Origin: Chlorokybus atmophyticus
Taxonomy: Eukaryota; Streptophyta; Chlorokybophyceae; Chlorokybales; Chlorokybaceae
DNA: 64,000 nt
NCBI GenBank assembly: GCA_009103225.1
Contig: RHPI01000260.1
Coordinates: 715,250-779,249, forward strand
Direction of reading: 5' to 3'
Part shown: piece after piece, positions 14,339 to 26,862 of the stretch
How positions within the stretch are numbered: position 1 is the first letter of the stretch
How the letters are laid out: the number at the start of each line of letters is the position of its first letter
Translations under genes and position numbers: made by a program
The notes under the pieces: model-generated
Told to the model about the DNA's origin: nothing
Seen by the model: only the letters and a program-made list of their open reading frames with translations
Database searches by the model: none

Positions 14339-14820
14339 CTTCGCCCGCCTCCGCCTCCGCCTCCGCCTCCACCTGGGCGGTCACCAGGCCACAGGCAGGG
14401 CCGCAGGTACACAGGGCGCAGGCTTTGCGCTCACAACCCTATTTTCCAACTCCCGGAGTTAATAGTATGTGGAAAGCAATGCCGACCTCGGCCAGCACCT
14501 GTGTGACCTACGGCTTCACAACGACAACGACGTCGTCCCCGCCGCCACCGCCGCCGCGGACCGTAACGCCACGTGGCGTAGCACGAGCTAAGTTTGACTC
14601 CCCAGGCGCGGTCAATGCCTCGTGCACTGGCTGCGGTTGTTGTGCAAAACAGCGTTTCATACCACCACAGCGAAACTTGTAATTCATGGTTCCAACTTGG
14701 AGCTTCCAAAGGAGCCAATGGGGTGACTTCTTATTGGCTCCAAGGTTAGGAGTCCGGAAACCCCTAAAGAGCCTCACTTGACTAGTGCTTGCTGTCGACA
14801 AGCAACATAGTGATATTTAT
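14339..14820. promoter_or_regulatory. Upstream region of VTI1 with G-box
   Basis: GCCACGTGGC at 14578-14587, about 240 bases upstream of the VTI1 start, matches the G-box in the BDP1/VPS52 promoter. A CCGCCTCCGCCTCC repeat lies just before the start codon and a GA-rich direct repeat (AAGGAGCCAATGGGG / TTATTGGCTCC) at about 14710-14745 forms an inverted repeat with CCAAT cores. Confidence 0.4.
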
Positions 14821-16080
14821 TAAGTTTGAATATATTGTATGTAAAGATCATGACACAAGTTTATAGCTCCTGCATTCTCATATGCTATCAAATAATAATG
14901 TAAGATGGACGTAAGCATGTGTGATACTATTATTGTTGAAAAGGTCAACTTATACCGGGAGGGCGCACATTACAGCACACAATGCCCTAATCATTTGAAC
15001 TCCGCTAATCAACAATGGGCTATATAGCTTTTCGTAACCCAAATTTAGATTGAAATCTTATAAACACAATCATAAGCAAGTGTTAATAACATTGTCCTTT
15101 TGCAAGCATGCTCAGCAAAACCCTCAAATTTAGTATACGATTGCTGGTATTTCTGCAATGCCATAACATCGCAATTGTCGTCAGAATATAGCTTATAATT
15201 ACGCATCCCACTCGATTATACCTAATGTGAACAATCGCAAACATTACATTAGCTAGGCCACAATTTTGTTTTGTGGTTGCATGTGGCAAAATTCCCATCA
15301 CGGCATCGCATCAGTGTTAGCTTGCATTTATACGTTATGGTTGTACATATGTGTAACGTAGATATATGGTTTCCTCCNNNNNNNNNNNNNNNNNNNNNNN
15401 NNNNNNNNNNNNNNNNNNNNNNNNNNNNNNNNNNNNNNNNNNNNNNNNNNNNNNNNNNNNNNNNNNNNNNNNNNNNNNNNNNNNNNNNNNNNNNNNNNNN
15501 NNNNNNNNNNNNNNNNNNNNNNNNNNNNNNNNNNNNNNNNNNNNNNNNNNNNNNNNNNNNNNNNNNNNNNNNNNNNNNNNNNNNCCCGCGCCCCCCTTTC
15601 CTTCGTAATCTCATAAACATGTACTTGAAACACGTTAGCTCCATATAAAACCATCCTGTGTTTATATGGAGCTCGATTTGAGTCTCAATCCATTGAAAGC
15701 AATGAGTACTTTAGCAATTCAACATATCGGCGATGTCTCGTTATGTTAGTTTAATTATATAAATATGTAGTATGCATATGTACATACACTACATATGCAA
15801 TGCGGATTCTGTATGACTCATTATTTAAAACGGTTAATCATGTAATGTTGAAAACAAATAGTACATAAACAAACTCTTCTTCACTTGAGTCGGGGTTGAT
15901 TCTGCGTATGTTCAATACTGACATTTGCAGCAATATGAATTCATCTCAACCACTTCAGTGTTTTGTATCTACATGTCTGAACATAGCTTAGACATCCTTA
16001 GTGTTGTAGATTTATCGGTAGGTCCATACATGTAGAGTCTATGGACGTATCTGCTTATGGAGTCTATAATATAGAGTCCA
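14820..16080. other. AT-rich gene-free island
   Basis: The base composition drops abruptly to AT-rich here, unlike the genes on both sides. All frames are full of stops and no family motif is visible. The assembly gap at 15378-15584 lies in it. It could be decayed repeat or organelle-derived DNA; neither can be shown. Confidence 0.5.
15378..15584. other. Assembly gap (207 N)
   Basis: Run of N. Apparent ORFs through it are artefacts. Confidence 0.99.
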
Positions 16081-16248
16081 TGTGCACCCACCGTGATCCT
16101 GCAAGTATCAAGAGCCGCTCAGCAGGGCTCGGAGGGGCGTAGCGCTGAGTCAGTGTTGTTCCGAGGTCGTTGTACAGGAGGCACAGGCAGCGGCGGCGGC
16201 GGCCGGGGGTTCCAGAGAGGGAGGCTAGGCTAGGCGGCATGCAATCCG

Positions 16249-17514
16249 ATGGCTGACCCCTTGACCTACCTTTGGCTGGCGCTGGTGGAAGCGGTGCTGC
16301 TGGTGCCGGCATCCCTGCTGCTGGACAAGGTGGAAGCTTGCCTCAGTTAGCATAATTGCTTGTGTGCGCGCATGTACTTGTTGGTGGGACTTGTTGGTGT
16401 TTATCAGTCATGCTTGGTGTTCAGACTTTTGTGCCGGTTCGGGCAAACTTCGCTGCTTGCACAGTCTTACTTGACCGGTCAGCCTGGGTTTGCATGCGTA
16501 GATAAGAGACGTATTCAACAACCTTTGGTGACCTTGTTTAAAGCTATCGTCGCATCGAGTCACATGCACTGTGACTGAGCTGTGCTTCAACCTGCTGAGT
16601 AAGCTCTGGCTGACTTGCAGCCGTCCAGCAAGCGACCGCTGTTTGTCCTGGCCTGCCTTACCTGGATTTTTGGGTTTTCTATTGTGGCCATCAACGTCTT
16701 CAGCCACGGACACCACGAAAGCCACCACAGCCACAAGGTGAGCATCAAATGCTGCGACTTCGTCCTGTGACAACCAACACTTTGCAGCAGTAGACTCTTG
16801 AAGAACTGGCTAGGGCTTACAATATGACAGCCTTTGTTCCGTGCATGCATAGGTTATGCCTCCAGCAGCAGGGAAGCACATGCACTCTTCCATCCATGCA
16901 AATAACAAACAGCAGATGGAAACAGGTTATATCGACACACTACCTCGCGCATATCCTGTACATACGCATATGCCACATACAAAGGAGTGCGATTCTCACG
17001 GTCTTTATGATTAAAATTGCGATGCCATTTCTGCTTGCCTTGTGGTCACTTGACTGGTGTATGAGAGGGTTCATACTTTGAGGCAGTGCGGGGTGTGCAA
17101 GAGACATGAGTTGTTGCAGTGCAATGTCTCATTGACTGTTGCACACATCAGGTTGAGGAAGGCGAAACCAAGTCAGACAAGGCTGCAGTGCAGCAAGCTG
17201 GTCCAGTGAGGATGGAGCAGCCATTCAAGGCCGCACAAGTGCAGGAAGCAGCGCACCAGTCTGCACTGGTGGAGAAGCTGGAGGATATGCCGCCGCCGGT
17301 GCTTGCGAAGGTGGAGGTTCATCCAATGGAGGAGAAGGTTGTTACAGCAACAGGAGAGGAGCGGCCCCGCACACCGCGCCAATCGGACCCGGAGGTCAAC
17401 CTGCCGCCTATCAGCACTGAGCACATACGTGTGCGCACGCCGCTGCAGCCGGATGTACTCGACCGTTATCAGCCGTTTGAGACGCAGAGTGCTCTTCCCA
17501 ACGTTGCACTCTGA
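16249..17514 (+). CDS. Small predicted membrane protein, unrecognised family
   Basis: Three exons, 16249-16329, 16621-16737 and 17152-17514 (TGA), all phase 0 and GT-AG, give 186 residues. I do not recognise the family. The N-terminus MADPLTYLWLALVEAVLLVP contains a hydrophobic segment (about residues 5-25), and exon 2 a second one (about 32-50, LFVLACLTWIFGFSIVAINV). These two helices are joined by a short basic loop PSSKRP, which suggests a hairpin in the membrane. A His-rich patch (HGHHESHHSHK, about 56-66) follows and could bind metal. The remaining 120 residues are hydrophilic, rich in Glu, Pro and Val, and likely unstructured. An ATG-containing context at 16249 and the absence of stops support this start, but an upstream exon is possible. 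Confidence 0.6.
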
Positions 17515-19690
17515 ACGCTCACAGCCCTCCCCTCTCAGCAGCCTGCCTACTTCTAGGATTAGGATGTGTTGGTGATGGAGACTTGTGAAAATGTGTATAG
17601 CTCTGTACATATGTGGTCTGTGCAATGCACGCAAGGGCGTGCTGGTAGTGGGCATCGTAAGCAGGAGCGTGTGTTGTTGCTGCAGCTGGTTGCAACTGTG
17701 ACCTGTCATTCTCATCTTGCTGCCTTGTGCCTGAAGGTGCATCACTGGCACGGCTGAGGGGAAACATGGCAAGCTGAGTGTTTTGTTCTTAATCCGCACG
17801 CAAGACAATCTGTATACAGCTGCAGCACAGTACCAGCCTAGTACTGTTTCATACCCATGTTCAGTATCAGTATACAATACTGGTTTTTATCCCCCCCTTT
17901 GGCCATGCCCATACCTACCTACTCGTAGCAACCCTCAAGCACTATCCGTGATTGGAAATTGCAACACAGTAGGTGATTAGTGTCGTACTTGGTGACTAGC
18001 AGTAGGTTAGCATGTAGCCCGGTGGTGTTGTATATGGGATTGTGGTGACAACGGTGTATAAAACAATGGCGAGGAATTCACTGCGTGCAACACACACCAC
18101 ACAGCCTGCACAACACAGCGCCGCCAGCAGCTGCATGCCACTCGCCAGCGCCATATGCAACATGACACACATTGATGATGCAATACCAACGGGAGTGCAG
18201 CATGCTGTGCATGCAAATGTACGCTGCGCGCCGACTTCGAAATCCTAATCCTAACAGCTGGTCCGGTGTTGCGGCACAGTTCGCGGCGCAGAGCGGTGGT
18301 GGTGGAGACGGCGAGGGTGGAGGGGAGGGAGGGGGAGTCCACATCCGCATGTTGCTGTGGTCGATGTTGCTGCAGTGAGGCCGCTAACCAAGACACATGC
18401 GCAGGTGATAAACATGACCGTAGCCATGCATGCATGCATGACTAACAGAGGGCAGTAGGAGTAGGGGTACGATAGCAGGCAGACTTAGCCCGGTGGTCGT
18501 ATTCGCAGGTGCATGTGGTTGCCTATGTGATGTGTGAAAATGCATGTGTTCAACATCCCTGTGCTTATCCTGTACACATACGCACCTTGAACACAACCAC
18601 TGGGCTGAACTGTTCACCACCTCTTTCTACATCTACTCTACCACTACAGCTGTGATGATTGCATTTATGTCACAGATGCGCTGTGACTTGCATGCACGAG
18701 ACCCGCCTTGCATCTTTTGTACACGTAGCAAGCAAAGCAGCTGCAGCCAAGCTACGACATTGCGTTGTGGATTCATTGTACACAGCGGCTCCCAGCCTGG
18801 CACGCGATCCATCCCATGCTCCAGCACTCAAACCGCACGCTGCAAGTGCAAGCTACTTGCTATGCATTTATGAACTGACAATGCACAAGAAGCCTGACAA
18901 CCTGCGCAGCCTCTCCAAACCCCGCGACTGCGCCACGTGGTGTACACAAGTTGTGACACTCTCTGCGTACACGTCGTAACGGCTGCTGAAAGGCGTTCGC
19001 TTGCTTATTAGAAGGCCTTTCGTACTTCTTCTTCTTTTTCTTCTTCTTCTTCTCCTACGACATCTATTATCATTGACATATAAGCGTCCAATGTCATTGC
19101 TGCCACCATACCTATCTGCTTTACAATACATATTCAACTTACAACAAAAGACGTACACTCTGTCATCCTAAGCAAGCGCAGTGTCTGCCTCAGTAGTCGG
19201 AGGGCCTTGCGGTACAGGACCCCATCCCAAAACTGCGGCCTCCGTCGCGGCTCCTCCCTCCAAGATCGCTATTGCCTGCGCCCACCGCAAGGCGCATGCC
19301 ACACTTCGACGGCGGATGCGGATGAAGCTCTCCCGGCGCCGTGGCTCCGCCCCGCGCAATCTGGCGATATGACGCGCACACAAACAGCATATGCTGAAAG
19401 TCCTCTCCCTTTGTACTTTACTCTTGCACTGAGAGAGGCTTGGCGAAAGCGGCGGGGAAAGAAGCGGGTTGGCGGTGGAGCTTCAGGCGGCGTGGCGGTG
19501 TAGTTTAATGGCTGGGCGGTAAAGTGGCTATTAACACTAGCAATAACCTTGTGTCGCTCGCTAGCCACAATGGGCCGCCCACTGCAGCATCGCATATCGC
19601 TGACATAGAAGCAAACTTCACCCGGCTGAAATACCATGTGCTTGGTTGACCTTTTTGCGCAGCTGTGCGGCAAGATGTCCGAGCTGTAGA
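17515..19690. other. Intergenic, start of the accessory island
   Basis: No convincing gene. The stretch contains TGCATGCA-rich sequence (about 18423-18440), a G/A-rich run at 18290-18340 and a CTT/TTC microsatellite at 19027-19062. A 71-codon minus-strand ORF at 19168-19383 has no recognisable motif and is left unannotated. Confidence 0.4.
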
Positions 19691-20093
19691 TTATTGTTCA
19701 GGGCTATAGCAACAGATTGGCCGTAATTGACGCCCATTGACGAGCCAGTAAGCTAAGCTGGAGCGTCAAGATTGAGGGCTCAGCCGGCTGCTTGCGTTCC
19801 ACAACCGTCATGCCATCTACGCTTTGCTGGATAGGTCCCGAGAGTAGCTATTTGGCGGCGACATCCCTGACGACTTGCGAGGTCCAAAATAGAACGTATA
19901 CCTCTCGCAACTTGACGAGGCAGCATACGGCAAGCTTGGTGTGACGCTACGTGCGGCAATTGCCAGCAGGTATGGTCCGGGCATGGGACAGCCATTGCCT
20001 GCAGCAGCGGCATATGACTTTAACGTGGACTACATTGCTGCCGCCACTGAGGATGCACCACGAAAGGAGCAAGAGAGTTACAAAATATTGTAA
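19690..20093 (+). pseudogene. Decayed coding relic of unknown origin
   Basis: One plus-strand frame reads as coding but is broken. The best part runs from 19893 to the TAA at 20091-20093 (66 residues, beginning NVYLSQLDEAAYGKLGVTLR). In-phase upstream sequence (reading LLAFHNRHAIYALLDRSRE, then LFGGDIPDDLRGPK) is interrupted by TAG codons, one at 19890-19892, and by a TGA further up. I do not recognise the family. The neighbourhood suggests a mobile-element remnant. Chance cannot be excluded. Confidence 0.3.
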
Positions 20094-20339
20094 CGCTTTA
20101 TTGCCAGCCTGGAAGAAGAACTAGGGTTGGTGTTACGGTTGTAAACGTTAATGTGCAATATGTTTAAGTTTGTGCTATTAAAGTAGTGTAGTTTTCTAGC
20201 CAATACTTCGATGGCCAGTGCAAGCTGCAGAGCACAACGACGGTACACTCTCGTCTCCCCAACATCGTGGTGGTTGCGGACATTGTGGGGTTACGTTTGC
20301 AGGCGTTGGCGACATGCATATGCTATGGAAGAAAGCATG

Positions 20340-20866
20340 TGTAACAGCACCACCGTCGCCGGTGATGCCCCTTCAATCCTCTACCCCAACACCCACACCG
20401 CCTATAACAAGCCTTTCAACGGCGTGGCCGCCACTGAGCAGAGAACTGAAAGTCCCCACATCAGATTGATGTGACCTTTTATATCAAGAGTATATCAACT
20501 ATATACCTCTCGATAATTAACTCACAACTAGATATCGACCCTACAGATAGGGTAGTTAGAAAATCTAGCGTGAGCCAATCACAGCTCAGATAAGGTACAT
20601 ATCGATAAGGTACCTACCCAAAAGATACCTATCGTAAGGTACCTAACGAGATAGTGATCACATTATATCAAATGTGACACTAAATAGGCTTGAATAAGCG
20701 GTTCTACACCCATTGGGACTTATTTAACCTATGATAAAGCATTATAGCCTTTAATAAGCGAGGAACCGTAGAAAAGAGGTATAAATAAGCATATTTAAAT
20801 ACTTATTCATACAAAATGTGTTATTTAGGTAGCAATAACACCCCTATTATTATTGCTCCCGTTACA
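20340..20866 (-). repeat. LTR 1 (3' LTR of the minus-strand element)
   Basis: 527 bp, nearly identical to LTRs 2 and 3. Its left end abuts the target-site duplication and its right end abuts a polypurine tract. Confidence 0.93.
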
Positions 20867-20879
20867 TTCCCCCCCACTT
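20867..20879 (-). other. Polypurine tract
   Basis: AAGTGGGGGGGAA on the minus strand directly abuts the 3' LTR, as expected for plus-strand DNA priming. Confidence 0.8.
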
Positions 20880-21054
20880 AGGTTTTTAACGTCCTCGTTG
20901 AACTCAAGTTGATCAGGCTTGATTACGAGTAATTCAATTACTCGAAATCAAGGCTGATCAACTTGACTTCAAGTTGTAACCAGTGAGATAGCAGGAAATG
21001 ACAGGATGGTAATGAAACTGCACTGCCAGTCTGTCATAAAACCAAGCCCACAGT

Positions 21055-24000
21055 TTATGGGACAGGACATGAATCCCAATAAGCTCGAAGCAACTCGCGG
21101 CAGTGCGTAAGATGCCTGTCGGGCTCCCAACTATTATGTTCCGGGCCATACCCTTTCCATTTCACCAAATAGCGAGTTGCGCGTCCTCGACTATTTAGCT
21201 TATGGTTCAATATAGCTTCCACCTCGTATTCGAGCTCGCTGTCCACCTCAACTGGCGGTGGTGGAGGCTGTGTTCTACCGTCTGAGCGGTAAGGTTTCAA
21301 CATGTTCACATGGAACACGTTGTGTATACGCACACTTGGGGACAATTGCAGTCGATAAGCGTGCGTACCAACTCTATCAGTGATAGAGAATGGACCTAAC
21401 CATCGGGGCAGCAACTTGCGAGCACCCGTACCTTTGATGGTTATGTTCTTTGCGTTAAGCAAAACTTTATCGCCGACATTGAAAGTGGCCATTTTTCGAT
21501 GTGTATCAGCATAAGCTTTTTGCCTGTCCTGTGCTTCTGACAGACACAGCTTGGCTTGAGCCAAATTTTCTTGCATATCAGTGGCAAATTCCTTTGCCGC
21601 TGGTACAGTCAGGGCATTGCGAGGCACACGCAATGACGCTGGTGTGTTTGGGCGAATCCCATAAATCAAGAAAAATGGGGTTTCCTTTACACTTTCCTGC
21701 CACGCGTTGTTCACAGCGAACTCTGCCATTGGCAAGTACCTGTCCCAATCAGTATGATTAGGAGCCACATAATGGCGAAGCATTTCTTCCAGTATTTGAT
21801 TTGCTCGCTCAGTTTGACCGTCCGTTTGCGGTGGAAAGCAGTCGACATGCTTTGTTTTACCCCCAACAATTCACAGACTTCTCGCCAAAACTTGGAGACA
21901 AACCGAGGATCACGATCTGTGACAAGTTCACGCGGTACACCGTGAACGCGAAAGACCGTGGACACAAATAAGTGTGCCAAGTCCCGTGCACTTACAGTTG
22001 TGCAACACGGGGCAAAGTGCACCATTTTAGTCAAACGGTCGACAAAAACCACAATAGCAGTGTTTTTAGCTGCTGTTTCAGGTAGGTCAGTATACAAATC
22101 CATACTGACACTATCCCACCCTTGTCTTGGAATTGCCAATGGTTTAAGCAATCCCGCTTGTTTTTGTCGTAGTGGCTTATTACGTTGACACACGTCACAT
22201 GTGCGAACATATTGATCCACGTCAGCTGACATTGACGGCCACCAGTATAACTGTTGCGCAGATTTGAGTGTTTTGTGTTTCCCCAAATGCCCAGCATACG
22301 GCGGGTCATGCACTGAATGTAAGCATTGCTTACGCAAGTCGCCCGAGTTGGGAATTGCCATCTGCTCCCCTACATACCACAGATTGCTAACAGCAGTAAG
22401 CTGTTGCAAGTTGGTTTGACTGCTAAACCAATCATCTGAGTTATAACCTGCGGACACTTTAAGAAAGGATCTTCAGGCTGTTGTACATTACGCGTACTTC
22501 AAGAGCGCGTAAGTGCCAAAAGAGCAGGGCTGCGACTTAATGGATCCGCCACATTGGTGCGACCCGGACGGTATTGCCAAGTGAAAGTAAAACGAGAAAT
22601 GAATTCATTCCACCTAGCTTGCCGCCTCGACAGATTTTGTTGCGTATGAAAGAATGTGAGCGGGTTGTGATCAGTAATCACTGAAAACTCCACCCCTTCC
22701 AAGTAGCAACGCCATGTGCGCAGCGCGTGCACCACCCCGAGCAATTCCTGCTCAGTGGTTGTGTAATTACGTTCAGCAGGAATGAACTTTCTGCTTTTAT
22801 ATGCACATGGTCTGTTATCCTGTAGAAGGACTGCCCCACACCCAATGGTGGAAGCATCACTGATCACCACAAAAGGCTTGGTGTGGTCGGGGAAGGCTAA
22901 CACAGGGGCTTGCGTTAATGCATCTTTAATGCGTGTAAAAGCAACCTCGTGTGCCTCCGTCCACACAAATTTAACATCTTTTCTTAGTAAAGATGTTAAA
23001 GGATTTGCCATGCCAGAATATGCTCGCATGAACTTGCGGAAATAATTGGCTAGCCCCAAGAAAGCACGTAACTGATGTCACATCCTTGAGTGGTGGCCAA
23101 TCCTTTACCGCACACACCTTTTGAGGATCTGGTTTCAATCCTTCTTTACCAATCACATGCCCTAAAAAGGGTAGTTCATCCTTTGCAAAGTTGCATTGGG
23201 ACAGGTTGGCATAGAATTTGTGTTCGCGTAATTTAGATAGAACCATTTCCACATGTTTGTGGTGGTCCTCCCGGGTTTTGCTGAACACAATAATGTCGTC
23301 TAGATATACCAGTACAAACTTGTACAATTGATCAAATACCGTGTTCATTGCTGTCTGAAATGTAGCCGGTGCATTTGTTAACCCAAATGGTAACACTTTA
23401 TACTCAAAGTGTCCTAGTGGGGTGCGAAATGCAGTTTTTTGTACATCCGACGGGTGGATTTTGATTTGATGATAACCACTGGTCAAATCCAGCGTGCTGA
23501 ACACTGTTGCACCTGACAGCTTATCAAACAAATCATCAATCCGAGGCAAAGGGTATCTGTTTTTCACAGTGACCTTGTTCAACGCACGGTAATCAATACA
23601 CATGCGTAGCTTGCCATCCTTTTTGGGCACAAACAAAATTGGTGCACCAAAAGGAGATATGCTCTTTGTTATTAAACCTTTGTTCAATAACTCTTTGAGC
23701 TGTTTTTCCATGTCCGCGTGTTCTAAGGGACTTAGCCTGTATATAGGCCGCCAAGGTGGCTTTGCCCCATCCTCTAACGGAATGGTATGATGTATGTTTC
23801 GATCGGGAGGCAACTCTGGGAGTTCATCCTGAAATACATCTGCGTATTGTTCCGTAAGTGACTGCACCACAGGGTCACTGATAGCCTGTTCAGCAGGTGT
23901 TTCCACATGTCGTAAGTGCAGTAAGTATACTTCCTCACGTTTATGCATGCAACGTTGTAATTGCATAGCAGAGAGGAGCGGAACATTATCGCGTGGTATA

Positions 24001-24776
24001 CGTGCGAGTACAGATGCTATTAAAGTCATCCTACGTTTCCCTTTACGAAGGGTGCACGTATTGGCTCGAGAGTCTATTTGTAAACCTGCTTCAGTGTGCC
24101 ATTGTTCCCCTAAAACAACATCCACCCCGGGGATACCAATATCCACCACGATGAAGGCTGGTCGGGTTATATGGCCATTAATAACAAAACGCCCTTTTAC
24201 CTCTCCCATTGCATTGAGAGTGGAACCAGCAGCACGTACATATGACGTGACTGGTGTGAAAGGAATGTTATTACGTTTCACCCAAGCATGTTCAACAAAG
24301 TTATGGTTTGCACCAGTATCAATCAATGCTGTACATGGTGTACCCATAAGTTGACTCTCAAATCTCCATTTGAGTGGCACTGAGTGACCATCAAATGTAG
24401 CTAATGTCGGAGTGCCGTAATTGGTAGCAGACTTGATAAAGATCACTTGCAACGGTGAAGCTCCTGTATCTTTGCGTGAGAGTTGCATGATTACTTCCCC
24501 CCCTTTCAACAATCGCGACCACGGGCCATGATATTGAGGGATAACTACACATGCAGTGACAGCATGTTGTAAATGCAACTCGTGTAAGTGCTTAACAGCA
24601 GTTACTAATTCAGAGAATGGAACATTAAACATAACACAACCGTTTGCATTTCTCAACACAGGTGGTGTGCTCATATCAGTCCATACATCTGATACATCAC
24701 AAAGAGAGGAAACTTTATCAAGAAGTACAGAGTTTTTAAAGTCGTTCTGCTCGACTAAGCTACCAACCACGGACAA
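21055..24776 (-). pseudogene. Chromovirus pol: protease, RT, RNase H, integrase, chromodomain (broken)
   Basis: Reading from 24776 downwards: an aspartic protease with ALIDTGANHNFV, a reverse transcriptase with LRMCIDYRALN and the catalytic LVYLDDIIVFS (about 23300), an RNase H with VISDASTIGCGAVLL and DHNPLTFF, an integrase with an HHCC zinc-binding region (HLGKHKTLKSA...CDVCQ) and the catalytic core MDL...FVDRLTKMVHF, and a C-terminal chromodomain (YLVKWKGYGPEHNSWEP, about 21120-21180). Four lesions are visible by comparison with the plus-strand copy: a 1-base insertion near 23080 in RT, a TGA at 22499-22501 between RNase H and integrase, a small indel just after it, and a 1-base deletion near 21830 in the integrase core. 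The product is therefore inactive. Confidence 0.92.
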
Positions 24777-24779
24777 TTC

Positions 24780-25953
24780 CTATTTCTTGTCTCTCTGCTG
24801 CTTAGCCTTCTGTGCATTCTGTTTTGCATGGCACTTAGCCTCCCCATGACCTGTCTTCTTGCAGAAACTGCAAGTGATGATGGATTTGGCCGCATTGTAG
24901 GGGCCAGCAGGATGAGATGGTTTCGCCTTTTTCACAAAAGGTTTGTTGCCAGTGGCCGGGCGCTTTGCAGCTGAAACCGGGGCTGCCTCTTTTGCCGTGG
25001 TTTGCATGTTGGCGTGAGAGCGCTTTACACTGTCCACAGCAGCAACCATCTGCATCAGCATTGGTAAATCCGTCGAGGCCCACTCTTGCAAACGCGCGGT
25101 TGACGGCCACATGCTGCACGAGATCTGTGTCCAAGCCACGCCTGAACATACCCAGCTGATCAGCATCACTGATAGGTAGTTTGCCAGCATTGATCTTGCT
25201 GACAAACGACTGAAAATCCTGGGTATACTGCTGGACCGGACGCCCGTTTTGACGCAGGTTGTGCAACTGGTTGCGAGCAACCTGGGCAGGATCTGCGCCA
25301 CCATAGCGCTGCTCCATGAAAAAGCACAACTGATCTACTTCCCGCCCGAGGTTTGTATCCCGTTGCTTACGGCGGTACCACTCTGCCAAAGCATCGTTTG
25401 GGATCAGCACCTCAGCTACACGCAATTTCCCCTCCTCAGAAATGTGAAGGGAGTTGACATAGTGTCGCAACTTCACAAGCCAGTCGAAGATGGCCGCTTG
25501 CTTGTTGGGAACAAACTCGGCAGGACGAGCAAGTGCTTGAACAGGTGGACCACCGTCAGCACGTTGAAGACGCTCGATCATATTCAGAACACGTTTGCCT
25601 TCACCCATCTGCCCCTCCCAATCTCGCCCCATAAAGGTGGTGAGCTTTGAAACTTTTTCTGCCAAAAGGAAGAGAAAGTTCACGAATGAGACAATCGCCT
25701 CACGAGGGTCCTGATCATAAGTGCTAAGGAAATGCTCCATCAAGTCCTGCTGTGTCATGCGAATGGAAAACTCAGGGAATATAGAAGGTGATCTATCATC
25801 CATTGAAGCTTCCGCAGCTTTGGCAGCTTGAGACTCATCAGGTGCATCATCCGGATTCGGAATATCTTCCATGGATGGAAATTCCTCCTCACGGGAAGGT
25901 TGCTCTTTTTCCGAGCTCTCCTCTTTTGAGGTGGGCACCGAGTTTTCTTCCAT
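24780..25953 (-). pseudogene. Chromovirus gag (frameshifted)
   Basis: The reading frame starts at 25953 (MEENSVPTSKEE), passes an acidic N-terminal region and a capsid-like retrotransposon gag domain (LAEWYRRKQRDTNLGREVDQ, FMEQRYGGADPAQVARNQLH), then shifts frame near 25075 and continues in another frame to the TAG-free end at 24780. The C-terminal frame carries a CCHC zinc knuckle CSFCKKTGHGEAKC and a Lys-rich tail. Gag and pol occupy separate frames: pol starts four bases after gag ends. The frameshift lies inside gag before the knuckle, so it is a lesion and not a programmed gag-pol shift. Confidence 0.85.
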
Positions 25954-26138
25954 TTGTTTGCAAAACAGGCAGAATGGGACGGTGAGAACCTCACCAATAG
26001 ACCAGGTTCAACGAGAGGATCAAAATGACCCCAAGTTGTAAAAGTCCCAAACAAAGTCCAAACCAGTCCCAAAATAGGAAAGGTTGGATCTGAAGTGTCA
26101 TTAAACAGAACAACTTTGAGTGGGACCAGAATGTCCTA

Positions 26139-26568
26139 ACCCTGTGTTGTCCTCAACCAAGTCCCAATCTCCAGGCCGAAGCCAGAGGGGGAGGGTTTCA
26201 GGGTTTGGGAACAGATTGTCCTGGAACCTCCCCACAACTGTCCTAACCAAGTCCCGATCTCCAGGCCGAAGCCAGAGGGGGAGGGTTTGGGAACAGTTTG
26301 GTTTGGAACTTACGGATCCGGGTCAAACGACCCGCCAAGCCGCTGGCAGGTCACAGGTACGTCACAGGCATGCAACAGGCAAGCCGTACGGTGACTAACT
26401 ATGACATGCACAAGCAAGCACAATGACAAGCACTCACCGCATGCAATGACAGGCAATCACTGCAAGCAATGATAGTGCACTAAGTGTGACAAACAGTGCT
26501 GACACACTAGCAAGCCGCAAACACCGCATGCAATGACAGGCAATCACTGCAAGCAATGATAGTGCACT
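26139..26568. repeat. Two tandem-type duplications in the element leader
   Basis: About 46 bases starting AACCAAGTCCC recur at 26155 and 26245. A 47-base block starting CACCGCATGCAATGACAGG recurs at 26435-26481 and 26522-26568. Both lie in the untranslated leader between the 5' LTR and gag. Confidence 0.8.
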
Positions 26569-26847
26569 GGCATGCCACTGTGTGATGTGCTTGAAAGTAC
26601 ACACGTGCACCTGGCAAGCACCTGGCAAGCAGCTGATAAGCAGGCAAGCAGGCAAGTCACCGACGTGTGTGATGGTACCTCACACGTGGAGAGGCCGCCT
26701 CTTTGATAGGTGGCTTCAACGTGGAGGTAGCGCAGGGAAGCGAACTTGAAGCTTGGGCTGCGTGGACGAATAGGAGGCCGCCGCCGACGCCTTCTGATTG
26801 GCCGAAAGCAGGTCGCCGCCCCCTATAAGTACCCACGTCACCCCCCA

Positions 26848-26862
26848 GCTCCTGGATACCAA
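26848..26862 (-). other. Candidate tRNA primer-binding site
   Basis: TTGGTATCCAGGAGC on the minus strand directly follows the 5' LTR (LTR 2). TGGTATC matches the start of initiator-Met primer sites of plant retroelements; the rest does not, so the tRNA is uncertain. Confidence 0.5.

Noticed and set aside
15249-15648. ORFs of 108-131 codons across the N run
   Set aside because: They consist mostly of undetermined residues.
17173-17877. 234-codon minus-strand ORF
   Set aside because: It is antisense to exon 3 of the membrane-protein gene and has no family features; His/Leu/Cys-rich reading typical of a shadow frame.
18932-18941. Further G-box (GCCACGTGG)
   Set aside because: No gene start is nearby, so it is not counted as promoter evidence.
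19168-19383. 71-codon minus-strand ORF, Arg/Ala-rich
   Set aside because: No motif, no supporting splice partner and a shadow ORF of similar length on the other strand.
20340-20866. Solo LTR as an explanation for LTR 1
   Set aside because: The polypurine tract and intact internal domain adjoin it, and its target duplication partner is at LTR 3, so it is an element end.
24770-24790. Programmed frameshift between gag and pol
   Set aside because: The gag frame change lies about 300 bases upstream of the zinc knuckle and not at the gag-pol border, so it is a mutation.
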